A stretch of 64,000 nucleotides of DNA from Saksenaea vasiformis B4078 (taxonomy: Eukaryota; Mucoromycota; Mucoromycetes; Mucorales; Saksenaeaceae), in assembly GCA_000697055.1 (NCBI GenBank), contig JNDT01001960.1, positions 1 to 64,000 of the forward strand, in the 5' to 3' direction. The notes beneath the pieces are model-generated. The model was not told the origin of the DNA. It worked only from the letters and a program-made list of their open reading frames with translations, and searched no databases. Positions 22,424 to 34,734 of this stretch are shown here, piece after piece (positions within the stretch are counted from its first letter, which is position 1; each line of letters opens with the position of its first letter). The position numbers were made by a program, and so were the translations under genes.

Positions 22424-23452
22424 TAGTATTGCATATTTTCCCCCATTCTTTTCTTTTTCATCGTTTACTGATTGTTTCTGATGACATTTACTAATGAAAA
22501 TCGTAAAAAAAAAAAAAGAAAGAAAGAAAGAAAGAGAGAAAGAAAAGAAGGAAAAGAAATACTATTCCAAGAGATGATCAAGACATCGATCTTAATTTTC
22601 GGTCGACGAAAAATCGTGCAGCAAAAGACCCTACATATTGATTTGAACAAAAAACCATCAAAAGCGGATAAAAAAATTAGGCAAGATTGCGGTAAGTGAC
22701 ATCCATAAGCAGACGTTCGCCGCTATACGATCTGTAAAAGTTGTCATGCATTGTTCAAGGAAGAAAGAAATGCCTTCGCACGAACAATATCCGAAACATG
22801 GACCTGCGCCCAGGTTATGGTACGTTTATGCGTTAGGTGTCCCTTCCCCAACTGAGTAAATATCGTGGATAAATAGTTTCGTAATGAATATAATAGTTGG
22901 ATAGGTTTCATTTGCTCTCGAGTGGGCCCTTCCACTACCAGGAGGTCGGAGATAGTCGAGTCAGGTGTTTCTGTGTCAAAAAAAATAGTTAAAAGGGAAG
23001 GGAAAAAAGAAAGGCAAACACCTGGCGACCTTTCCCCCTTTTTTGTTCTCTCCGATGCAAGTGCAAAACATGCAAGAGGCATCAATGCAACGGCCGGTAC
23101 CGTTGCCTCACCGTTCATCTAGCCAACCTAAACCTGTTCAGTCCGTGCTGGTCACTGATCAAGATCAGGCTCAACTTAACCTAGGCCCTATCTGTCCATT
23201 GGGAAGTTACCATGATTTACGAATGCACAAATCCACCAGATTTTGGATTATTTTACATATATGTGGTAGGAATGGGAAACGAAAGGTAAACGCTATTTTA
23301 TGTAAATGATAAGTAATAATGTAAGAATCAATGTATTTAGTGTATATGCAGAAAATGTGGTCAAACATTTCCTACATTACAGATACCGAACGGAAGGAAA
23401 AAAATCAAAGTGTAATAAAAACTTTTGTCTGTTTTGCTATGGGGTCATGCCC
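22424..23452. other. Spacer with a possible zinc-ribbon remnant
   Basis: On the plus strand at about 22720-22800 a frame reads ICKSCHALF followed by ERNAFARTISETW. This loosely resembles the CxxC...RDxNAAxN end of OrfB/Fanzor proteins, but with in-frame stops upstream and no RuvC residues. A purine-rich run (aaagaaag type) lies at 22505-22560. Nothing else is supported. Confidence 0.3.
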
Positions 23453-25684
23453 TTAGAATTTGGCTGGTCCAGCAACTGGGGATGAGGCTAAATAGTCATA
23501 TAGCTTCTTGATTTGGATCTCGTAATACTTGCGGGCTTGAGGACGCTTGATTTTGAACGTCGGTGTTAACAAGCCATTTTCCACTGTGAATGGTTCTGGA
23601 TCTAGCCAGACAGCACGTGGCAGTTCAAATCCTCGTAATCCAGCTCGCTTGCCGACCTCGACAACATGATCAAGCATCGCTTTGACGATCTCTGGATGGT
23701 TACAGGCTTCTGCAAACTCCATCCGCGGTTTCTTCAGCTGTCCCACCCATGTTTGTAGTGCTTCTGGGTCAGGTACAATAATTGCAATCAAATGGCTTTG
23801 TAATGAGTCACCGTAGATAAATATCTGTGCTATCAGTGGATCCCTGACATAGATGTTCTCGATCTTCTCTGGTGCGATGTATTCGCCCTGCGACAATTTG
23901 AAGATGTTCTTTTTTCGATCAATCACCACCAGTCGACCCTTGTCATCGATCAACCCAACATCACCGGTGTGGTACCAACCGTCCGCATCCAGTGCTTCTT
24001 CGGTTTTCTCCGCTTCCTTGTAGTAGCCCATAAACACGCTAGATCCCCGTACGCAGATTTCGCCCCTTGGTTGTCGATCCGTCGATAAGTAATCCATTTC
24101 TGGTACATCCACAAGCTTGATTTCATTGCAACTGTATGGCCGGCCGACATGGCCTGCTGAACGATCACCCATCCGATGCTGTGTTACAACCGCCGTCGTC
24201 TCAGTTGCACCATAGCCTTCAACGAACTCACAGCAAAACGCAATTCGGATAAACTGCATTGTCTCCGCGGCAATCGGCGCGGATCCAGTAACTATCTTGC
24301 GTACCCTGCCTCCCAGCACTTGTTTCACCTTGTTAAACAATAATCGGTCCCATATTGGATGTGTATATTGCCCCGTTCGTGCGAGCTGTTCTGATTTGGC
24401 CGCCACAGCCATACGAGAGACTGCACCCTTGGGACCTGTCGCTGCTGTTGTCTTGGCTACCACGCTGCTATAAAGCCGATTCAACAAGCGGGGAACGGAA
24501 CAAAAGAGAGTGGGTCGTAGTACTTGCATGTCGTCAAGTAGTTGCTCTACCACCCCACTGTAGTAGCCCACCTGACCCCCCGTAAACATCATCAGGTATT
24601 CGACGATTCTCCCAAAAATATGCGCCAGTGGAAGATACGAAATGACGACATCGTTATCTGAGATCTGTATATCGCGTTGTGCTGCAGCTACGGCACAGAA
24701 GAAGTTACTGTGTGATAACATAGCTCCCTAGTATGTTGGATATATGTTTAGCTGTGTCACGAGATATGGCTTCTTCTCTTCTTTACTAACCTTGGGCATG
24801 CCTGTTGTTCCACTTGTATACATAATACACCAGAGATCTCCAGGTTGCGAAGGCGCGTGTGGCCGTCGGTTCCTCTTACCCATGTCTTCCACTGTGGTAA
24901 AATCAAATAGACTTATGTTTTCGCTGTCTGCCCAAGCGCTAAGTATGAGGCCTGTGGTGGGCCCTTGTCCAGAAGTAGTCACTGGCGGACTACTTTCAAG
25001 GCTATCCATGGATATAATCGTTTTGAGCTTTGGAAGTTTCGGCCTCAGCTTGAGCAAATCTACCACATGGTCGACAGAACAGACAATGACTTCGATTTCG
25101 GCATGGTTGACTACGTATTCTACAGTGTCTGGCCCGAGAGTATCGTACAAGGCAACTGTTACCAAGCCATAAGCGGCACATGTCACATCCGTGATAGTCC
25201 ACTCGGGCCGATTCAAGCCCCATACACCGATGTGTCTGCTGGTATTTTGACCTTGTACTAAGCCCACTAGACCTGATCCGAAATTGTCTATCCGTATAGA
25301 TACTTGCTCGTATGTCTGCCACTGATATGGACCTCGCTCTCCCGTTTTTGGGTCGAGTAATTGACGGACACCTAAAAAAGGCTTATTGCGGGATAACTTG
25401 TAACCTTCAGGTGAAAACAAAATGGATACAGCAGAGAGAAGGAGCTTCAGTACACAGTGCATTTCATCCTTGATCATCTCTATCTTACCGCGTGCGAAGA
25501 TGTCATAGACTGTCTTGGTATCGCATAAGTTTGGCGTCAGTAATTCTCGAAACTCATCGTGGCGATAGATTCCTTGTTATCATCGACGTGTAAGTGTTTC
25601 GGTATGTACTTTTCTGCTATCGCTTGTACCTGTCTGGCCAGCTTTGCGTGAGTTGGGTAGTTCGTAGGATTGCTTTTCCGTCAT
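23453..25684 (-). CDS. Long-chain fatty acyl-CoA synthetase
   Basis: Exons 25684-25630, 25572-25489, 25404-24791 and 24727-23453 splice in frame to 675 residues, typical of eukaryotic ACSL enzymes. The start MTEKQSYELP is the first ATG before the spliced family sequence (VYDIFARGYKLS...PFLGVR). The AMP-binding P-loop is YTSGTTGMPK, interrupted by an intron right after its Lys. Further motifs are YLPLAHIFGR, VEGYGATETT, DGWYHTGDVG and LSQGEYIAPEKIE. The enzyme activates long-chain fatty acids to acyl-CoA at ER, lipid-droplet or peroxisomal membranes. The C-terminus (AKF) is not a peroxisomal PTS1. Confidence 0.95.
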
Positions 25685-26014
25685 TGAAAGAGAATGGAAG
25701 AAGGAAGAATAAAAAGATTTTTAAAGAAGAATCAGAATATCTCCTGGCATTCGCATTTTGTGTAACACCTCCTTCCACATCATGGTGCGTTATCTGCCGT
25801 GTGAAGGTAAAGGGCCACCCAAAACATAAACGTATGTAGAACAAGAAAAAGTGCATAGTTAATAATAACCCATTTCGATTAGCATAGGCCAACATTTGGA
25901 GAAGAATAGTATTTATGAGTTAAATCTAGCTCAATTATTTTTCTGGTCTGGAACATGTAAACAATATCAAGTCGGGAAATTTCATCCATCTCTAACACCT
26001 TGCTACTACATAGC
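25685..26014. promoter_or_regulatory. Promoter region of the acyl-CoA synthetase gene
   Basis: A 330-base spacer between the acyl-CoA synthetase start and the TFIIF alpha stop. It holds the 5' flank of the former. No separate element is recognised. Confidence 0.35.
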
Positions 26015-28274
26015 CTACAATCCTGGCTTAAGTTCAAGCATGCGCGTCTTTGGGTCATCTGTGCCACTGTGCTTTGCCACCCTTTTCAATAAGGCTGTGA
26101 TAATATCACGATTTTGTTCATTCTTCTTGATCCGTTTGCGGAAATGCATCAAGAAATCCTTTGTTGTCATTTTTCTGCCGCGCAATGTTTCTCTGACTTC
26201 CTCTTCCGTAATCAGGTCTTCGTCTGCCGGACCCCCTGCAGAACCTTGTGAAGATTTAACTTCGTGAGGAGAAGAGGGCTGTGCATGCATCTTTTTCAGC
26301 TTAGCGTCATGCGAGTGACCCGCAGGTTCTTCTGCTTTTCGCTTCTTCATCATCGCACTCGGGCTAGTCTCTCGAGACGATAACGATGAATGGCCACCGG
26401 TTGAAGGTGCATGATGCTGCCTGAATGAGCTAGTTGATGGGTAATTCTCTTCTTTTTTGATATGCATGGACGGCGATCCAGGTCTGCCAATTGGCTTGGA
26501 CATCCCTTCCTTCTTGATCTTTGTAATATGCGCCTTTTTTGGCGTAGATGTCTTGGTTGGCATGCTCACCTTTTTCTTCTGAGGAACTGGTGTCTTCTTC
26601 TGCAAAGCCTCAGCGTCTGGCTTTTGCTCGTCTTCCTCCAGGTCCGAGCCTAGTTCCTCCGCCTAACACAAGAGCCATTCGTTAACCATCGCATAAATAG
26701 CCAAGAAAGACAAAACTTACGCTTGAAGCATAAGGATCACCCTCTTCATCGCTTTCGTAAGCTCGGTTCTTCTCAAGGTCACGCACCAATTTTCGCATTT
26801 GCTGAGCATATACAGTAAAAACTTTAAGCAAGTTACCTGTCAGAATACCCACGTACCTTTCCCTCAGAACTAAGCTTATTTAAATCTTCGTCATACTGAT
26901 CATCCCGCTCTCCGTTGCCGCCACCACCTGGTAGGTAGCCTTTTATCTCGCGTTTCACACGCTCCTACATATAACTCGCTTGTTAAGACCATCTCGAAAT
27001 AGAACTACGAAATACTTGCCTTGCTATCTTTTGTATCTTCATCTTCCAACTCGTGCTCACCACCGCCCTCTTCATCGTCTTGGAACACATCGTCAAAATC
27101 AAGGTCGTCGATGTCGGAGTCCTAAATAACAGTAAGCTCATTTGCCGACATGTTCGCCGAAGTATATGTCTTACATGGCGGTTACGATTGTGGCCTCCTT
27201 CATCATCCGAGCCTGCTTTACTGTATTCATTGGCGGTTAGTAGGTTACTTAACTTTCCAAGCACCTACATGTTCTCTCCGTCATCAACGATTTTGAATTT
27301 TCTCTCTCGAGAAGCGCCGGCCTCAGCCTCCTCAGCCTTCCCACGCTTCAACATCATCCACCTGTTAGTTTCCCGTTTTTGATGCATTTTAAGCTTTTCA
27401 TTTCAGCAAATTAGACCCTGTAAATCTCTACGTCGATATGCAATACCTGTTCCTCCGCCTCCTCCAGCGTTAAAGTTCGATAGTTTCTCTTTGGTTGGAA
27501 TTTGTACCAACGATCAACAGGGACAACTTTGAAACCGTTGTCCTAAACACACATATATATACAGAGATAAGGATCACTGCATATGAGGGAATATGATCCG
27601 TTTACCAAAAGCACGAAGAAAACATAGTCTGATCGCTGCCCACCCTCCAGCGTACCAGTAAAGCTGTTCTGACCATCATAATCCTCGAGGATCCACGGTT
27701 TTTGCTCTTGTTCCTTGAGCTCTCTCGTGTCCTCCTTGGCCAGAAAAATTTGCTTTGTACGTTTTTTGAATAACATCTGTTTGTTTCGTGTTGCCCCACC
27801 CATTGGTGCAATTAATGATGTATCAGCACCAGTTTTTGGTCCATGCTGCTGCTGCTGTTGTTGTTGTTGTTGCTGTTGTTGCTGCTGCTGCTGGTTGCCG
27901 TTTGTCTGTCCAGCAGCTGATGGACCCGCTTCACTTTTGATGTTATTAAATTGCCTATATGGGACATAATTTGCATCTTTTCGCTGAAGCTTTACAGGAC
28001 GAGCAAATGTCTTCATATTAACGGGCTTTGATGACTTGAAATCCATTAAATGATGTTTGCCCTTTTTTACGCATGACATCAATTGAAAATCGCTATATGG
28101 AATGGGTGTCGCTGATGATTGCTGCTGATTCATAGTTTGTTGTTGCTGTTGGGATCCAGGAAGGTGAGATCCCATTCCTCCAGGTAGTACATGACCTTGC
28201 ACATGTCTACGCTGCGGTACACTACGACCGCGGCCACGTACAGGTGATCGTGAAGTATTATATATGCTTGCCAT
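26015..28274 (-). CDS. Transcription initiation factor IIF subunit alpha (RAP74/TFG1)
   Basis: Eight exons (28274-27606, 27542-27447, 27345-27269, 27220-27175, 27121-27020, 26964-26857, 26801-26721, 26662-26015) give about 608 residues. The N-terminal dimerisation domain is clear: FARPVKLQRKD, then PWILEDYDGQNSFTGTLEGG and VVPVDRWYKFQP. An acidic central region follows, then the C-terminal winged helix (ITEEEVRETLRG, TTKDFLMHFRKR, ALLKRVAK). A 17-residue Gln run lies between the N-terminal blocks. The protein pairs with RAP30 on RNA polymerase II. The acceptor at 27345 is inferred because the nearer one breaks frame. The intron after DSK has a GC donor. An A-rich tract at 28317-28350 sits just upstream. 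Confidence 0.9.
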
Positions 28275-28733
28275 ATTATCTTAACACTGTTTGATTCAGG
28301 TATGAAGTACAGGTAAAAAAAAAAAAAGAAAAAAAGAAAAAAAGAAAAAGAATTAATCAAAATGGCCAAGATTCAAGTTCAAATGGATTGAATTCAAGCA
28401 AAAAAAGTGCAAGAGTGGGTTTCGCTACGTCAGCACAATAGGTGCACTAATATGTACACGACTTTTGTGATAGGACCGTTCGGGTTGAATTTCGATGGTG
28501 TACGCTGTAGACAGCGTCAATTCACGTTCGTTTTTCAAATCAGATAGTGTTTATGTAATACGTAGTTCATTTATTATTGAATAATATACCAAACAATGGC
28601 CTCCGTGGTGGATTGAATGCTAGCAACAGCACCGTTGTGCGACACAGTTCTTGTGCACTAAAGCAGTTACCTTGTTCGACACAGATATCCTTTATTTTGA
28701 CATTAATCATTATCAAGGAACAATCGTGAGTTG
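28275..28733. promoter_or_regulatory. Promoter region of the TFIIF alpha gene
   Basis: A 459-base spacer upstream of the TFIIF alpha start. Bases 28317-28350 form a near-continuous A tract broken by single G. Poly(dA:dT) tracts often keep promoters nucleosome-poor in fungi; that role is inference here. Confidence 0.4.
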
Positions 28734-31315
28734 TTAATATTTATGCCGGTTTGCTTCGCTGCCTCTGTCTAGCGCTGCAAGAACTTTGTGCGCAAACTCG
28801 GCAACCTGAGGTGGTCTTTCCAAAGAGCGCAACCGCTCCTCCGCGTGTGATCGGATGAAGTTCAGAACCTCTATGTTATTGACTATACAAGGTGATTAGC
28901 TGTCATCCAACATCATTTGATTTATTCTTACCTTCTAACGCAGACTTTGTCGTTTGTTCGAGGAGCACGCATGCATTGCATCGAATTTCATTTGGCATTT
29001 TTTCATTCTCTTCACAAATAGTGTCCGCTAACACTTCAAAGAATGATCTCTTCTCATCTTCTTCAGTAGGGTCTCCGACAGATAATGGGGCGGGTAGCAC
29101 AACAAGGGGAAGGGCTGTAAGAAAATTAAAAACTTTTCCTCAACTGTTAGCCGTATACGCTACCGTATTCAGAGACTCCCGATTCACTGTCAGCAAAGAT
29201 AAGCGTCAACGCTACAATACCATCGTTCTTGAGAATTGGGAATGTGGATGTCCGAATTAACTCGATGATTGCTTCAATAATATCTTTTTGTACTAATGCA
29301 CGACGTAAAGGCGCGGAAACTTCAACATCTAATATCCTAACTTAATCCACTATTGTTCGTCATCTTTTTGTATATTTACCTTGTTTCCACACGGATTTGA
29401 TCAAGTTACAGAGAACCCTGGTGGATTCGCTCTTCGCAGCTACATCGTCTACCCGTTTAACAAAATCAAGGATGAATTGAAGTGGTGTTTGATCGTTTTC
29501 TGGAGTCGTCGTAGTCACGATCCTTTCTGCATTAGTGTCTGCGTACATATTAGTAAACTATGCCCATTTCACATCAGCGGCCGCTTACAATGATCAGCGC
29601 ACAGCAGCTTCATGATACCAATAACAAAAAATTGATTTCGCTTAAGCATATCTTTAGATGTATCCAGCATCGGTGCAATCTTATCAATAGTGCCTGCCTC
29701 TCCCAGAACCGATTTGTTTTGCTCTATATCTCCTGTAAGTTAGTTGTTCTTTCAAGCTGTTTGAGACTTGCTTGGAAGACACAGGTGTTTGAGACAACCC
29801 AGAATTGCATATTGAAAAGTAGCATTTTCGGTGGTTGTGAAGAGGGTAAGCAACTTCTTCTCCAAATGGTATTTTTCCACAAGATCAATACAATGTGTGT
29901 CTATTTTTTTTTCTTAGAACCATACAAAATGGAGCATTTCCCTACTTACCGGTGCGAGCAAGATTTCCAAGAGCATAAACAGCGCATTGACGAACGACAT
30001 CAGAGTCGCTATCCATCATATTCATGAATCGTGCCAAAAGCTTCTCATTTTTGTAAAGTTCTTCCATCTTTTCATCTATAACGATAATTAGACGATGTGT
30101 TTCTGAAGGTTGATAGTACCGCTTGACGTAGCAAAGACGGCAATTTTGCTAATAGTCTGCTTGATTTCATGAAACTGCTTTTTTTCTTCTTCGTCGTCCC
30201 CTGCCGTAGCTTCTTCTAGGAAATCAAAGAGCATGTAGAACAATCCAGAATCCACCACAGCGACCTGCGCAGGATCTTGAGATAATCGTCAGTACTACTA
30301 GCGCCAATTCGTTCACACCTACCATTATCGATGACGAGCTGTAGTAGTATATCGGAGAGGTTCTCCAACAGGTCCAGATTCTCGAGTTGATCCACTTCCC
30401 ATTCGTATTTTATCAATTCTAGCAGTTGCCCAATCGTCTCTTTTCCAAACACTGCGCGTGCGAATTCTGTACTTGTCATAAGTAAGTGATAAGTTTCATG
30501 GTATCCACCTTTATTGGCATACCTTCACCCGCCAGGTTAGCCAGTACTTTGGCAGCCATAGAGACAGTAGCCTCATCTTGAGACAAATATTCCTCATTCA
30601 ACAAGCTGACGATCTTCTGGACACCGCCAGATGCCACCACGGATTTCTGGATAGGCTCTTATGTTTACACATTAGATTCGCGTTTCAAATAATAGCAATT
30701 CTACCATAATCCATGCTGCTGTTTAGACAGAAGCCACATGCCGTACAGACTAGCTCTTTGTTCTCGAAAAATGGTATGATCAATGGTACCAATCCGGCTT
30801 CATGAACGCGTTTCCGGTTTTCCTCTTCATGCAAATATAAAGTCAGCAAAGCAAAAACACACGGATTTTTTTTTACCGTGATCAAAGCATAGATTTCCTA
30901 GTACGCGGAGTACTTGAATTTGAAAAGAGATTGGCCCAATTGAGAGTAATTTCGGGAAATGTCCAATAATCCCAGCCTCTCCCAGAGGCGTACGCACCGA
31001 TGCTACGTTGAATCCGATTAGCTTTCCGCCATCTCTTTTCGATTCTTCTACTCATGATAGTTACCTTCTCTAGCTCCATTCGCGATAGTCTCTGTCAGAG
31101 AAGTGATGGAAGGCCAAAGTGAGGAATTATCGGCTATAATTTGGCTAGTTTCTTCGTAGATCGCGGACAGCTCTGTGGCCTTGATGATGAATTGATCGGC
31201 ATCTGCGTATTACAATCAGGATCCGTTGCTCTCTTCATTACGCAAAGCAGAAGGGAAATGTCTTACTTTCGAGTGCCGAAAGCGATTCTATACGTAGTTC
31301 TAGCTGGTCCGCCAT
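28734..31315 (-). CDS. SmgGDS-like armadillo protein (RAP1GDS1 family)
   Basis: The gene starts with MADQLELRIESLSALE at 31315 and ends RGSEANRHKY at 28734, with roughly ten short exons. Readable pieces in order are SQIIADNSSLWPSI, SVRTPLGEAGIIG...VLRVLGNLCFD, EAGLVPLIIPFF...ACGFCLNSSMDY, VSMAAKVLANLAGE, QLLELIKYEWEVDQLENLD, LADTICEENEKMPNEIR and RSLERPPQVAEFAHKVLAALD. These are armadillo repeats in the arrangement of the Rap1 GTPase-GDP dissociation stimulator. In animals it chaperones prenylated small GTPases. I did not resolve every intron; several boundaries between 29100 and 31200 remain approximate. The family call is from the repeat pattern and the ends. Confidence 0.75.
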
Positions 31316-32146
31316 GGTTGCGAGCTTAAGAAGACTTGCCTCCAACCTTGTTCCCCTTTTTTTTTCCCAGCTAGAGGGTCGGCCAATAGAATCCACGGTA
31401 CGTTTTAACAGCCGCATGGAGAAGTGGCATTCAGGAAGCTAACCCTGTTTTAGCGAGCGACCGCGCAAAATGTCTAATTACTGAATAATAGAAAGCACAC
31501 ATTATTGCTACCGTAACTAATGGGAAGTAAGTGCTCACAAATTTACGTGCATGAATTTGTCGACCAAAAATTGTATCACAGTAACATCTCGACAGTAAAA
31601 TCTGCATTCTGCATTGCAATCACAGATAGACACTGCTAGCCACCACTACTCAAAGATTTCTAGGTTTAATTTAAAGTAGAATCACGTTATATATTCTTTG
31701 TGGTATTTTGGATCTTACGACACGATAAATCTGAGACGCTAAAGGCACCGAAGTTTCGCTTGCAATCTCTTTCGATTATTACACCAGCTTGATGAAGAGT
31801 AACGTTCCAGATTTTCTCTTCACTCATCAAAGGCGTAATACATAATATGAATAAGGAAAAACAACGCGCTTTGAAATTTTGCCAATTTTTTGTCAGGTAC
31901 AGTACTAGGATATAAGCACCGAGATCGAGTCTTGGTTACGTTTCAAATTGCAATACTTAGTATGAGATGTTAAAGTTGACTTCCTAGCTACAAAATTGGT
32001 ATTTATCGAAAGAATAAGGCAGAAAATACTTTTGGACACACTGAGTTGTTTACGGAATGAAGTGTCTCTCAGAATCAACCAACAGAAATATGCAAATTTC
32101 GTTTATATACTGCAGACAAGGTCATACTATTACATCAATTTTCACG
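31316..32146. promoter_or_regulatory. Divergent intergenic region
   Basis: About 830 bases between the divergent SmgGDS-like and secreted-protein genes. It must contain both promoters. No coding sequence or RNA gene is supported. Confidence 0.4.
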
Positions 32147-33096
32147 ATGTACACTTCTTTTCCACTTTGTTCAGTCCTGTTTCTTGCCATAAACGTTGTG
32201 GTAAATGCTGCTGTCGTCTCAGCTGTTCCGGACACGCACAAGAAGGAGGTCCCCTTGAAGCTCCAAGACTTCGACTTTTTCCATTGGCTAGGTCACGATT
32301 CTATGGCTTTAGAAACTTTTGTGGGCAATCTGGATAGACCAGCCATGCTCGAAATCACCGATTTCAAGAATCGGGGTGATATGTTCCAGGTTTTTGATAA
32401 TGACCGTTTTGTCGGTCATACAACACCAGTTGCAATGATAGAAGACGAAAAAGTCTTTGCATCGACGCCTGAAGACGCTCTGAAAGATGATCGGTTTAGC
32501 AAAGGTCAGTTTGAACTGGGACGAGGACCACACCGAATCACAATCAGAGCCAGAGGACCGTATGATGCTGGAACCGCGGCTATTCGTTTACTGCGACCAC
32601 AGGCCTTGCCACCTACCCAGGACAATGTCAAATTAGAAAAAGAAAGGAGACCGCACCGCGTGGGTAATCCAGACAGTCAAATTAAGCAGATTTATCCAGG
32701 GAAGCCCGGCGAAGACACGCGCAGAAAAGGTGAGCCAGGTCAACCCGGTAAATGGCGAAAGCCTACAGTTGAGCCGACGAACCGTCCAGCTACTGTCAGC
32801 ATGGATAACCGTAGAGATACGGCCCATACCGTTACAGTGACAAAAACTATGTGGGTGATGGAAAACGAGAATCGTGAGTTAACATCTTATTTTCGACCGC
32901 AATCTCATTCTTCCTTTGTTTTGTAGTACCTTTGTAAGTCATTTACTAGTTTAATCTTCTAATTTTTTCAAAGCCATGCTATTGCTTTTCCAGCCCCTCG
33001 ACACCAGCCAGGATGGTGAGCACTGTGATCAAAGGCGTGGAGCCAGTACATTTCAAAAAAAGAACGATAGACACGTACAAGCGATGCTTTAATTAA
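32147..33096 (+). CDS. Predicted secreted protein, unidentified family
   Basis: I chose the ATG at 32147 because it opens a classical signal peptide (MYTSFPLCSVLFLAINVVV...); the frame extends 30 residues further upstream. The mature part reads as beta-strand-rich (LEITDFKNRGDMFQVFDND, KGQFELGRGPHRITIRA), similar to small secreted or wall-associated fungal proteins, then a Pro/Gly/Lys-rich tail including two Gly-x-Pro blocks. The first exon ends at 32873. Two endings fit: one intron to 32993 and a stop near 33020, or a 7-base exon at 32927-32933 followed by 32994-33096. I give the longer extent. No enzymatic motif is seen. Confidence 0.6.
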
Positions 33097-33464
33097 AATC
33101 TACAATGTCATCACGCTAACTTTGACACTTTTTGAAAGATTTCAAGAAATTTCCTTTCCATAACAATAATTGATTTGTGTTGAAGTTTTGGACACCGTTT
33201 TGCCAGTATCCAGTTTCCTTTTTTCTCTTAGAAACAAGACAAAAAAGAAAAGAGAAGAATGTATATCTACTGGCGGATCTAATTCGGCGAGACTTTTATC
33301 ATGCACTTTTATTTCTTATTGTTTATCGTTAATGTTATCTTATTTGAATGATGTGATACCAACGGCAACAGAGAATACTACATGATGAAAAGGATGGATA
33401 GGTAAAACCTTTATTTGACATTATTTCAATCTGCTTAGCTTACTTAAGTAACAACTTCAGCGAC
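33097..33464. terminator. Convergent 3' region
   Basis: About 370 bases between the stop codons of the secreted-protein gene (plus) and the membrane-protein gene (minus). It should hold both polyadenylation regions. It is AT-rich, with no coding sequence supported. Confidence 0.35.
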
Positions 33465-34163
33465 TTAATTGCTGTCGCCGAACCCATAACGGAATGCGAT
33501 GGCGGCAATAGCCACATTCACACTAATGAGAATAACTGAGAACCCCAGCCGGACTATATAGTTCGCATACAACATCTCCACAACAGACCAGCAGACCGCT
33601 AGAGCAAAGTATCTGTTATATCTGTAAGCGTACCAGCAATGCGGTGATGCAAACTTAACACCCATGAAAGGACCGTCACCACTTCTTGTCCTCCATAAGC
33701 AAATGTGTTCAGGGCCAGTACAGATAATAGCAGTAATACAAGGTCACGCAGCATATCACTGGTGCGATCTACACACTCCTACAAACGAGATGTTGAATAA
33801 AGGTTCTACAGCTTTGAAAAGCTAAAAATTCACATGAATCATTCCAAACGCTGGGTGTCTTTTCCACAAAGGTGAGTGGTTCTCTTGGTGCGATACCGTA
33901 GTCACTACAAACTCCTCATCTTCCATTGATGCCTGGCGTTCCCGCACCTTTCTTCCACCAACAACATGACGGCAAAACCAGAAAATAGCCGAATAAGTCC
34001 AAAGCGTAAAGAATGCGATCCAATAGCGTTTGACGTTCTGGTCTTGCATAAACTCCATCAAGTTACTGTATGCCATATTACTTGCGCTATCGAAGCTAGC
34101 ATCGATATATCCTTCACGAGGTAAAATGTCCATAGGATGTTCCATCTTCAAGGTGGTTGGCAA
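33465..34163 (-). CDS. Multi-pass membrane protein, unidentified
   Basis: Exons 34163-33834, 33778-33660 and 33612-33465 splice in frame to 198 residues. Hydrophobic segments are visible at YWIAFFTLWTYSAIFWFC, MLRDLVLLLLSVLALNTF, VVTVLSWVYFALAVCWSVV and VRLGFSVILISVNVAIAAIA, so four membrane helices are likely. A charged loop (GGRKVRERQASMEDEE) separates the first two. The ATG at 34145 (MEHPMDIL) is an alternative start. The third intron was placed by carrying the reading frame; it restores a hydrophobic helix that otherwise breaks. I do not recognise the family. Confidence 0.65.
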
Positions 34164-34734
34164 GGGAAAAGTTGAAAGACAAAAGATCTAGCATAAGAGG
34201 AAACAAAATGCATAAAAATTATTGGTGAATAAATAACGTCAAGCTGTCATGGACTCGCATATCTTAAACTAAAAAGGAGATATTCTACGTAACTCTATAA
34301 CCGAATTCTTTTCCATAGTCTGATCATAGTGCAGCATGCAGCAACCGCATATGATCCTCCAATGGCTCGCTTTCACACGATATGCTCCTATCCAAGACCG
34401 AAACGCGAGTCATTTAAGAAGGACGCCTCTTTATAACAAAACACGCATTGCTGGCTATGCTATACTCAAACACTCCTCTTACCCGTATTGGTACGTTCAT
34501 TTTCCAGTCTCGTAGAGTAAAAAGGAAATTAGACTATTATTAATGGACAGACATAGTTTTAACATGAGGAATTATTGCTACTGAGCAAGGTACACAGTCA
34601 AACAATGTTGTCTCGGACTACTGTGTTTTTTTGGCATCATTATCAGCAGAGATATCGCGGGAAGATCTGTCTGTATGATGTCCGGATACCGTTTATTGAA
34701 CAGACTTTTACGCTAATCCATATAAATTTTCCCC
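34164..34734. other. Upstream spacer
   Basis: About 570 bases upstream of the minus-strand membrane-protein gene. It contains that promoter. A short plus-strand frame (34575-34793) shows no motif. Confidence 0.35.

Noticed and set aside
27840..27893. CAG/CTG triplet run as a possible expansion locus or CRISPR-like array
   Set aside because: It is the Gln codon run inside the TFIIF alpha exon; there are no spacers.
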